Origin: Brevundimonas sp.
Lineage (GTDB): Bacteria > Pseudomonadota > Alphaproteobacteria > Caulobacterales > Caulobacteraceae
Direction: 5' to 3'
Length of the DNA stretch: 12,640 nt
Assembly: GCA_024711185.1 (NCBI GenBank)
Contig: JANJTI010000026.1
Location: 1 to 12,640 of the forward strand
Shown here one piece after another: positions 7,449 through 12,640 of this stretch. A model generated the notes under the pieces. It was not told the origin of the DNA, ran no database searches, and saw only the letters and a list, made by a program, of their open reading frames with translations. Numbering within the stretch: the stretch's first letter is position 1; each line of letters opens with the position of its first letter. The position numbers and the translations under genes were made by a program.

Positions 7449-7910
7449 TCACCGGGGCGCAGATCCCGCGATCCTTCCCAGGCTGCGAAGGCCGTCGCGC
7501 AGGAGCTCTGCGTCCGCCTTGAGCTCCTGCTCGACCCGCGCATGCTCCTGGACCCAGATCGGCGTGGCCTGCGCCAGCAGGGCGCGCCCGGCGTCGGTCA
7601 GCGCCGCCCGCCGGCCGCGGCGGTCGTCGGCATCGACCGCGAAGGCCGCCAGGCCCCGGCGCTCCAGCGGCTTGAGGTTGGCGGTCACCGTCGAGCGGTC
7701 CATGGCCAGCACCTCCGCCACCTGGCCGAGGCTCGCCGGCGTCGGACGGTTCAGGCTGTGCAGCAGGGAATACTGGCCGCTGGTGAGGCCGAGCGGCCGG
7801 AACGCCTCATCGAACCGCCGCGCCAGCGCCCGCGCGGCCCGCCGCGCGTGCAGGCACATGCAGGTGTCGCGGACGTGCAGGGTGGCGGCGTAGTCGGCGG
7901 CGTTTGACAT
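7449..7910 (-). CDS. MarR-family regulator with an N-terminal Cys-x-Cys, probably controlling the adjacent GST
   Basis: The protein has 153 residues. Helix 1 (RDTCMCLHARRAARALARRFDEAF) is followed by GLTSGQYSLLHSLNR, a winged helix with VAEVLAMDRSTVTANLKPLERRGL (64-87), the wing DADDRRGRRAALT (93-105) and a C-terminal dimer helix. Cys17 and Cys19 sit in helix 1, where OhrR-type MarR proteins carry their peroxide-sensing cysteine, so thiol-based sensing is plausible but inferred. The ATG at 7910 has no good ribosome binding site; it lies six bases after the -10 of a strong promoter, so the mRNA may be leaderless. It is divergent from a glutathione S-transferase gene across 58 bases holding a perfect palindrome, the usual arrangement of a MarR repressor with its target. 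Confidence 0.9.
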   Translation of the reverse strand: MSNAADYAATLHVRDTCMCLHARRAARALARRFDEAFRPLGLTSGQYSLLHSLNRPTPASLGQVAEVLAMDRSTVTANLKPLERRGLAAFAVDADDRRGRRAALTDAGRALLAQATPIWVQEHARVEQELKADAELLRDGLRSLGRIAGSAPR

Positions 7911-7945
7911 GATCCATGATACTTTGATATCAACGTAACTGTCAA
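7904..7945. promoter_or_regulatory. nested divergent promoters around the palindrome TTGATATCAA
   Basis: On the minus strand, TTGACA (7945-7940), an 18-base spacer and TATCAT (7921-7916) form a near-consensus promoter for the MarR gene. On the plus strand, TTGACA (7904-7909), an 18-base spacer and TATCAA (7928-7933) form a promoter for the GST gene. The perfect 10-bp palindrome TTGATATCAA (7924-7933) covers the plus -10 and lies inside the minus spacer, so one bound MarR dimer could block both. A second inverted repeat, CTGTC-AAC-GACAG (7939-7951), follows. Confidence 0.7.
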
Positions 7946-7968
7946 CGACAGCTTGCCGGAGAAGCCCG

Positions 7969-8640
7969 ATGCGCCAGGTCACCGCCTTCAAGTGGGTTCC
8001 CCCGTTCGCCCAGGGCTCGGTGCGCGACATCCGCGTCCGCTGGGCGCTGGAAGAGGCCGGCCTCGGCTACGATGACCGGCTGATCGACCTCGACGAGCGC
8101 GACGGCGCCGCCCACCGCGCCCGCCAGCCCTTCGGACAGGTGCCGGCCTATCGGGACGGCGAGGTCGAGATGTTCGAATCCGGCGCCATCGTGCTGTGGA
8201 TCGCCCAGGAGTCCGAGGCCCTGATGCCGGACACTGCCGCCGGACGGGCCTCGGTGCTGACGTGGCTGTTCGCGGCCATGAACACCCTCGAGCCGGTGGT
8301 CGCCGAACTGGCCGGCATCGACATCTTCCACGCCGGGGAGCCCTGGGCGCCGCTGCGCCGGCCGGCGGTCGAGGCCCAGCTGCGCAAGCGCCTGGGCGAA
8401 CTGCAGGCCGCCCTCGGGTCGCGTCGGTGGTTCGCCGGCGACCGCTTCAGCGCCGCCGACATCCTGATGGTTCATGTGCTGCGCGACCTGCGCCACACCG
8501 ACATCCTCGCCGACTATCCGGCGCTGGCCGACTACGTCACCCGGGCCGAGGCGCGGCCGGCCTTCCGCCGCGCCCTCGCCGACCAGCTGAAGCCGTTCAG
8601 GGCCGCCGAGGCCGAAAACCCGGCCCTGGCGGCGGCGTGA
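7969..8640 (+). CDS. glutathione S-transferase family protein
   Basis: The protein has 223 residues and two domains: an N-terminal thioredoxin-like glutathione domain (about 1-83) and an all-helical C-terminal domain (about 90-215). The glutathione site is GQVPAYRDGEVEMFESGAI (56-74), with cis-Pro59 and the Glu70-Ser71 pair. Ser17 near the N-terminus (FAQGSVRDIRVRWALEEAG) is a candidate catalytic residue. The C-domain N-capping box is FAGDRFSAADI (155-165), with Ser161 and Asp164. Such cytoplasmic enzymes conjugate or reduce electrophiles and peroxides; the substrate cannot be told. The ATG at 7969 has GGAG at 7958-7961. Expression is probably repressed by the divergent MarR protein and relieved by an electrophile or oxidant. 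Confidence 0.92.
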   Translation: MRQVTAFKWVPPFAQGSVRDIRVRWALEEAGLGYDDRLIDLDERDGAAHRARQPFGQVPAYRDGEVEMFESGAIVLWIAQESEALMPDTAAGRASVLTWLFAAMNTLEPVVAELAGIDIFHAGEPWAPLRRPAVEAQLRKRLGELQAALGSRRWFAGDRFSAADILMVHVLRDLRHTDILADYPALADYVTRAEARPAFRRALADQLKPFRAAEAENPALAAA

Positions 8641-8652
8641 AGCCAGGCTCCT

Positions 8653-9417
8653 TCAGTCCGGCCAGCCGATCAGCGCCGCCCGCTCGCCGGGCCCCAGCGT
8701 CCGCCAGCGCCCCTCCGGCAGGTCGTCCAGCGCCAGCGGGCCGATGCGGATGCGCAGCAGGTCGACGACCTCCAGCCCGACCAGCTCGCACATGCGCCGG
8801 ATCTGGCGCTTGCGGCCCTCGCGAAGGACGAAGCGAAGCCGCTGCGGCTCGATCCGCGTCACCCGCGCCGGCTTCAACTTGCGCCCGTCCAGCTCCAGCC
8901 CGTGGCGCAGCCGGCTCAGCTTCGTCTCCGTGATCTGACCGGTCACCTCGACCACATACTCCTTGTCGAGGGACGACTCCGGCCCGATCACCGCCTTCGC
9001 GACCACCCCGTCCGAGGACAGCAGCAGCAGGCCGCGGGAGTCCTCGTCCAGCCGTCCGATCGGAGGCAGGGAGGCGTCCTTCGTCGGGACCGCGCCGTCG
9101 CCGATCCGGTTGGCCGCGGTGAGCAGCCGCACCGCCGGAACCTTGCCCGGCTCGGGCTGGCCCGAGACATAGCCGACCGGCTTGTGCAGCACGATGGTCA
9201 CGCCCTCGGCCAGCGCCGCCTCGGCCCGCTCCGCCAGGGTCAGGGTCTGGCCGGGCAGGATCCTGCGGCCGGCGTCGCGGACGGTTTCGCCGTCGACGGC
9301 GACGAGGCCGTCGGCGATCAGCGCGTCGGCCTCGCGGCGCGAGCACAGGTCGGACTGGCCCATGAACTTGTTCAGGCGGACCGGTTCCTCGCCGGTCCAG
9401 GTGCGCGATACGGCCAT
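8653..9417 (-). CDS. RluF-like rRNA pseudouridine synthase (RsuA/RluB/E/F family)
   Basis: The enzyme isomerises a specific uridine in ribosomal RNA to pseudouridine. The 254 residues carry an S4 RNA-binding domain (12-58, RLNKFMGQSDLCSRREADALI) and a catalytic domain from VLHKPVGYVSG (76-86) through PIGRLDEDSRGLLLL (119-133), with catalytic Asp124 in the GRLD motif, KEYVVEV (152-158) and GRKRQIRRMCELVG (201-214). CSRREAD and RQIRRMCE resemble E. coli RluF (23S U2604) more than RluB or RsuA, but the target uridine is uncertain. It lacks the long basic tail of E. coli RluF. It starts one base after the methyltransferase stop (TGA-G-ATG), so the two are co-translated, and it converges on the GST gene across 12 bases. 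Confidence 0.9.
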   Translation of the reverse strand: MAVSRTWTGEEPVRLNKFMGQSDLCSRREADALIADGLVAVDGETVRDAGRRILPGQTLTLAERAEAALAEGVTIVLHKPVGYVSGQPEPGKVPAVRLLTAANRIGDGAVPTKDASLPPIGRLDEDSRGLLLLSSDGVVAKAVIGPESSLDKEYVVEVTGQITETKLSRLRHGLELDGRKLKPARVTRIEPQRLRFVLREGRKRQIRRMCELVGLEVVDLLRIRIGPLALDDLPEGRWRTLGPGERAALIGWPD

Positions 9418-9418
9418 C

Positions 9419-10111
9419 TCAGACCGCCCGGAACAGGAGCATGAGGTTGTTGGCGGGCATTTCGAGGCGCAGGGTGAAGGCCAGCCCCTCGGCCTTCGCC
9501 GCGGCCGCCACCGCCTCGCGCTCGCGCAGCCCCCAGGCCGGATCGCGCGCCATCAGGCTTTCGTCGAAGGCGGCGTTGGACGGGGCCAGCTCGACCTCCG
9601 CCTCGCGGTAGGGGCCGTAGAGGGCCAGCAGCCCGCCGGGCCGGCGCAGGACCCGCCCGGCCAGCCGCATCAACCCCTCCGTCGCCGTCCAGGGGCTGAT
9701 GTGAATCATGTTGATGCAGACTACGGCCTCGACCGGCCCTTCCGGCCAGTTCGCCTCCTCCAGCATGTCCAGCGCCAGCGGCGGCTGCAGGTTGGGCAGA
9801 CCGGAGGCGCCCGCCCAGGCGGCGGTGCTGGCCCGCGCCTCCGGCGAAGGGTCGCTCGGCGTCCACTCCAGGCCGGGCAGGGCGGCGGCGAAGGCGACCG
9901 CGTGCTCGCCCGCCCCGCTGGCCACCTCCAGCACCCGGCCGCGCGCCGGCAGGTGGGCCCTCAGCACCTCCAGAATCGGTCCGGCGTTGCGGGCCGTGGC
10001 AGGGGAGGCGAGGGCCCCGTCGGGGCGGCGAGTCTGGGGATCGAGGGTGTGCACGGCCGCCTCGATATCCCGCCGGAGGCCGGTCCGCGACCGGAAATGT
10101 GCAGGCGACAT
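9419..10111 (-). CDS. DUF938-family class I SAM-dependent methyltransferase
   Basis: The protein has 230 residues. SPATARNAGPILEVLRAHLP (36-55) is the family's characteristic entry, followed by SAM motif I RVLEVASGAGEHA (59-71), an acidic Asp87 after strand 2 (WTPSDPSPEA), motif VCINMIHISPW (131-141), GGLLALYGPYRE (159-170), and the C-terminal signature RDPAWGLRE (189-197) and EMPANNLMLLFR (217-228). The whole pattern fits DUF938, whose substrate is not established. The ATG at 10111 is chosen because residues before it look non-coding; the only ribosome binding site is a distant GAGG, so the start could differ. It is the first gene of a two-gene unit with the pseudouridine synthase, which suggests, weakly, an RNA or translation role. 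It is divergent from pckG. Confidence 0.87.
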   Translation of the reverse strand: MSPAHFRSRTGLRRDIEAAVHTLDPQTRRPDGALASPATARNAGPILEVLRAHLPARGRVLEVASGAGEHAVAFAAALPGLEWTPSDPSPEARASTAAWAGASGLPNLQPPLALDMLEEANWPEGPVEAVVCINMIHISPWTATEGLMRLAGRVLRRPGGLLALYGPYREAEVELAPSNAAFDESLMARDPAWGLREREAVAAAAKAEGLAFTLRLEMPANNLMLLFRAV

Positions 10112-10134
10112 GCGACCGCCGCCTCGCGGGAGGT

Positions 10135-10253
10135 TGAAACGTGCAGCGGTTGACCTCGCGTCGCCCTGGATGCCATGTCCCTGAAACATTGCGTGATCTG
10201 CACGCATCGGGAGGCGCCGCGGCGGCGGAGATCGCCGGGCCTTACGTTTCAGG
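10135..10253 (+). promoter_or_regulatory. pckG upstream region with repeated TGAAAC elements and a possible SD-sequestering fold
   Basis: TGAAACGT (10135-10142) is the reverse complement of ACGTTTCA (10244-10251). CCTGAAAC (10180-10187) is the exact reverse complement of GTTTCAGG (10246-10253), which includes the first bases of the pckG ribosome binding site AGGAG (10251-10255). Between them is TGCGTG-ATCTG-CACGCA (10190-10206). A weak promoter TTGACC (10150-10155), 17 bases, CCATGT (10173-10178) is possible but would start transcription near 10185, within the left arm. The elements may be operator half-sites, an RNA switch, or both. Confidence 0.35.
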
Positions 10254-10262
10254 AGAGTTCGC

Positions 10263-12107
10263 GTGACCCAGTCCATCCCCGGCCTGCACCCGGCCCCCAC
10301 CGCCCACGCCGGCCTCGTCGCCTGGGTCGAGCAGATCGCCGCCCTGACCAGGCCCGCGCGGGTGCACTGGTGCGACGGCTCGGAGGCCGAGAAGTCGGCC
10401 ATCGTCGCCGACCTGATCGGCAAGGGCACGCTCAGGGAACTCGACCAGACGAAGCGTCCCGGCTGCTACTACGCCGCCTCCGACCCCAAGGACGTGGCCC
10501 GCGTCGAGAGCCGCACCTTCATCTGCTCCGGCAATGAGAGCGACGCCGGGCCGACCAACAACTGGGCCGATCCGGTCGAGATGCGCACCCGCCTGAACGG
10601 CCTGTTCGACGGCTGCATGGCCGGCCGCACCATGTATGTCGTGCCCTTCTCGATGGGACCGCTCGGCTCGAAGATTTCGGCGCTGGGCGTCGAGATCACC
10701 GACAGCGGCTATGTCGCCGTGTCGATGGGCATCATGACCCGCATGGGCAAGGCGGCGCTGGACGTGCTCGGGACCGACGGAGAGTTCGTGCCGGCGGTGC
10801 ACACCCTCGGCGCCCCGCTGGCCGACGGCCAGGCGGACGTGCCGTGGCCCTGCAACGACGAGAAGTGGATCGTTCACTTCCCCGAGACCCGCGAGATCTG
10901 GTCCTACGGCTCGGGTTACGGCGGCAACGCCCTGCTGGGCAAGAAGTGCTACGCCCTGCGCATCGCCTCGGTCATGGCCCGCGACGAGGGCTGGCTGGCC
11001 GAGCACATGCTGATCCTCAAGCTGACCGATCCCAAGGGCCGGGTGAAGTATGTCGCCGCCGCCTTCCCCTCGGCCTGCGGCAAGACCAACCTCGCCATGC
11101 TGCAGCCGTCGCTGCCGGGCTGGAAGGCGGAGACGGTCGGCGACGACATCGCCTGGATGCGCTTCGGCGACGATGGCCGCCTCTACGCCGTGAATCCGGA
11201 AGCCGGCTTCTTCGGCGTCGCCCCGGGCACCAGCCGCAACACCAACCAGAACGCCCTCGCCACCCTGGCGAGGAATACCGTCTTCACCAACACCGCCCTG
11301 ACCGCCGACGGCGACGTCTGGTGGGAGGGTCTGACGAAAGAGGCGCCGGAAGGCCTGACCAACTGGAAGGGCCAGCCGCACGACCCGACCTCGGGCGAGC
11401 CGGCCGCCCATCCGAACGCCCGCTTCGCCGCCCCGGCCGGCCAGTGCCCGGCCATCGCGCCCGAGTGGGAGGACCCGAAGGGCGTGCCCATCGACGCCAT
11501 CCTGTTCGGCGGCCGCCGCGCCTCGGCTGTGCCGCTGGTCACCGAGGCGCTCGACTGGGAGCACGGCGTGTTCATGGGCTCGACGGTCGCTTCGGAAGGT
11601 ACGGCCGCGGCCGAGAACAAGGTCGGCGAGCTGCGCCGGGACCCGTTCGCCATGCTGCCCTTCTGCGGCTACAACATGGGCGACTACTTCGCCCATTGGC
11701 TGTCGATGGGCGGACGCACCGACGCCGCGAAATTGCCGCGCCTCTACTTCGTCAACTGGTTCCGCAAGAACGAAGACGGCAAGTTCGTCTGGCCGGGCTT
11801 CGGCGACAACGCCCGCGTGCTGAAGTGGATCGCGGGGCGGCTCGACGGCGAGGCCGAGGCCGTGGATACGCCGGTGGGCCGCGTCCCGACCCGCGAGGCG
11901 CTGGACCTGTCGGGTCTCAACCTGGCCGAAACAGACCTGGCGACACTGCTCGACGTCGACGCCGACGTCTGGGCCGAGGAGGCCGCGCTGATCCCTGCCT
12001 TCTACGAGAAGTTCGGCGACCGCCTGCCGAAGGCGCTGTGGGAGCAGCACGCCGCCCTCGTCGCTCGGGTCGAGGAAGCCCGCGCCGCCGCCATCGCGGC
12101 CGAGTAG
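10263..12107 (+). CDS. pckG: phosphoenolpyruvate carboxykinase (GTP)
   Basis: This cytoplasmic enzyme converts oxaloacetate and GTP to phosphoenolpyruvate, CO2 and GDP, the committed step from the TCA cycle to gluconeogenesis. The 614 residues match the GTP-type family. Visible sites: Arg81 region ([13 protein letters not shown]), [20 protein letters not shown] (215-234) with the substrate and metal ligands, the P-loop [12 protein letters not shown] (268-279) with the reactive Cys272 typical of GTP enzymes, DDIAWMRF (294-301), the FFGVAPGTS segment (316-324), and [12 protein letters not shown] (415-426). The ATP-type enzyme has a different P-loop. The start is GTG at 10263, with AGGAG seven bases upstream. 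It is divergent from the methyltransferase gene, with a structured 151-base gap. Regulation may act through the leader repeats. Confidence 0.97.
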   Translation: MTQSIPGLHPAPTAHAGLVAWVEQIAALTRPARVHWCDGSEAEKSAIVADLIGKGTLRELDQTKRPGCYYAASDPKDVARVESRTFICSGNESDAGPTNNWADPVEMRTRLNGLFDGCMAGRTMYVVPFSMGPLGSKISALGVEITDSGYVAVSMGIMTRMGKAALDVLGTDGEFVPAVHTLGAPLADGQADVPWPCNDEKWIVHFPETREIWSYGSGYGGNALLGKKCYALRIASVMARDEGWLAEHMLILKLTDPKGRVKYVAAAFPSACGKTNLAMLQPSLPGWKAETVGDDIAWMRFGDDGRLYAVNPEAGFFGVAPGTSRNTNQNALATLARNTVFTNTALTADGDVWWEGLTKEAPEGLTNWKGQPHDPTSGEPAAHPNARFAAPAGQCPAIAPEWEDPKGVPIDAILFGGRRASAVPLVTEALDWEHGVFMGSTVASEGTAAAENKVGELRRDPFAMLPFCGYNMGDYFAHWLSMGGRTDAAKLPRLYFVNWFRKNEDGKFVWPGFGDNARVLKWIAGRLDGEAEAVDTPVGRVPTREALDLSGLNLAETDLATLLDVDADVWAEEAALIPAFYEKFGDRLPKALWEQHAALVARVEEARAAAIAAE

Positions 12108-12125
12108 GGCTTGCATTCGGGGGCC

Positions 12126-12146
12126 GGGCGGTCGATCTGACCGTCC
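12126..12146 (+). repeat. 8-bp hairpin ending at the base before the downstream start codon
   Basis: GGGCGGTC (12126-12133) pairs with GACCGTCC (12139-12146), seven Watson-Crick pairs and one G-U, around a five-base loop. The stem ends directly at the GTG of the next gene, where a ribosome binding site would be. It may be a weak terminator of pckG or a translation-limiting structure. Confidence 0.4.
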
Positions 12147-12640
12147 GTGTCTTCCCCCGACGTGATCGTCATCGGCGCCGGCGTGCTCGGCCTCTGCACG
12201 GCAGCGGAGCTGGGCGCGCGCGGCCACGCGGTGACCGTCGTCGACCCCGGCGGCCCCAACGCCAGCTCGGCCGCCGCCGGCATGCTGGCCCCCGCACTCG
12301 AGTGCCTGTCGGACGCGGCGACGCCTGAGCGGGCCGCCCTGCTGACCCGCGCGCGCGACCTGTGGCCCGACTTCGCGGATCGCTTTGGTCTGACCCTGCA
12401 TCGCGACGGCGTCGAGTGGCGCGGCCCCGACCCGGAGGGAGCGATCGCGAGGCTTGCGAGCTTCGGCGTCGAGGCGCACCGCACGCCGGGCGGGGTGTTC
12501 ACCGGCGAGGACTGGCGGGTCGAGGTGGGGCCGGCGCTGCAGGCGCTGGCCCGCGCGGAAGGCGTTTCTCTGGTCCATGCGACCGCTCGCCGGCTGGCGG
12601 CGGAGGGCCGCCGCTGGCGGCTCGAGGCTCCGGACGGGCG
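12147..12640 (+). CDS. ThiO-like FAD-dependent amine/amino-acid oxidase, 3' end outside the window
   Basis: The first 164 residues are present. VIVIGAGVLGLCTAAELGARGHAVTVVDPG (about 7-36) is a dinucleotide-binding fold with GxGxxG and the acidic end of strand 2. NASSAAAGMLAPALE (about 40-54) is the signature that follows in glycine oxidase ThiO and other DAO-type flavoenzymes. ThiO oxidises glycine to the imine needed for the thiazole ring of thiamine; a general D-amino-acid or sarcosine oxidase is the alternative. No thiS, thiG or thiE is visible before the window ends, so the gene symbol is left blank. The GTG at 12147 is the first codon that keeps the nucleotide-binding motif intact; an in-frame TTG at 12114 runs into TGA. 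No ribosome binding site is visible, and a hairpin abuts the start. The gap to pckG is 39 bases, so co-transcription is possible. Confidence 0.85.
   Translation, partial: MSSPDVIVIGAGVLGLCTAAELGARGHAVTVVDPGGPNASSAAAGMLAPALECLSDAATPERAALLTRARDLWPDFADRFGLTLHRDGVEWRGPDPEGAIARLASFGVEAHRTPGGVFTGEDWRVEVGPALQALARAEGVSLVHATARRLAAEGRRWRLEAPDG

Noticed and set aside
10242..12578. 778-codon open frame on the minus strand
   Set aside because: It is antisense to pckG and the ThiO-like gene. Its translation is low-complexity (Gly, Ala, Arg, His, Val) with no domain, a typical mirror of GC-rich coding DNA.

Overview
The window is GC-rich DNA with dense, short-spaced genes. It looks like an alphaproteobacterium, most probably Caulobacterales (Brevundimonas, Caulobacter or Phenylobacterium-like). 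The lineage call is inference. It rests on an ATP12-type F1-ATPase assembly chaperone (a mitochondrial/alphaproteobacterial family), a soluble PAS chemoreceptor ending in a WEEF-type tail, a GTP-type PEP carboxykinase, and overall composition. No RNA gene, insertion sequence, integrase or CRISPR array was seen.

Layout. 1-2308 (+): the end of an ATP12 chaperone gene, then pccB (propionyl-CoA carboxylase beta subunit). 2309-2893: a 585-base stretch without a convincing gene but rich in inverted repeats, including a 13-bp perfect hairpin and a large imperfect palindrome of about 150-180 bases. 2894-3403 (+): a TTG-started gene for a DJ-1/PfpI-like protein lacking the usual nucleophile cysteine. 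3449-4694: a divergent pair, a MerR-type metal regulator (-) and a glutaredoxin-MauE fusion membrane protein (+), sharing a promoter very close to the classical mer operator-promoter with its 19-bp spacer. 4740-6724 (-): a PAS-containing soluble chemoreceptor and cheW, overlapping by one base. 6913-7910: two convergent MarR-family genes. The second is divergent from a glutathione S-transferase gene (7969-8640, +), with nested opposing promoters around a perfect palindrome. 8653-10111 (-): a two-gene unit of a DUF938 methyltransferase and an RluF-like pseudouridine synthase. 10263-12107 (+): GTP-dependent PEP carboxykinase, preceded by a leader with repeated TGAAAC elements, one of which can pair over the ribosome binding site. 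12147-12640 (+): the start of a ThiO-like FAD amine oxidase gene, cut by the window end.

How it fits together. Most genes are housekeeping: ATP synthase assembly, propionyl-CoA use, gluconeogenesis, rRNA modification, thiamine or amine oxidation. Between them sit small self-contained sensory or stress modules. The MerR/glutaredoxin-MauE module is the best candidate for a little-described system: a mer-like operator controls a thiol-redox membrane protein rather than mercury transport or reduction genes, through a regulator that keeps only two of the three mercury-binding cysteines. The structured 2501-2714 region is the best candidate for an undescribed repeat or RNA element.
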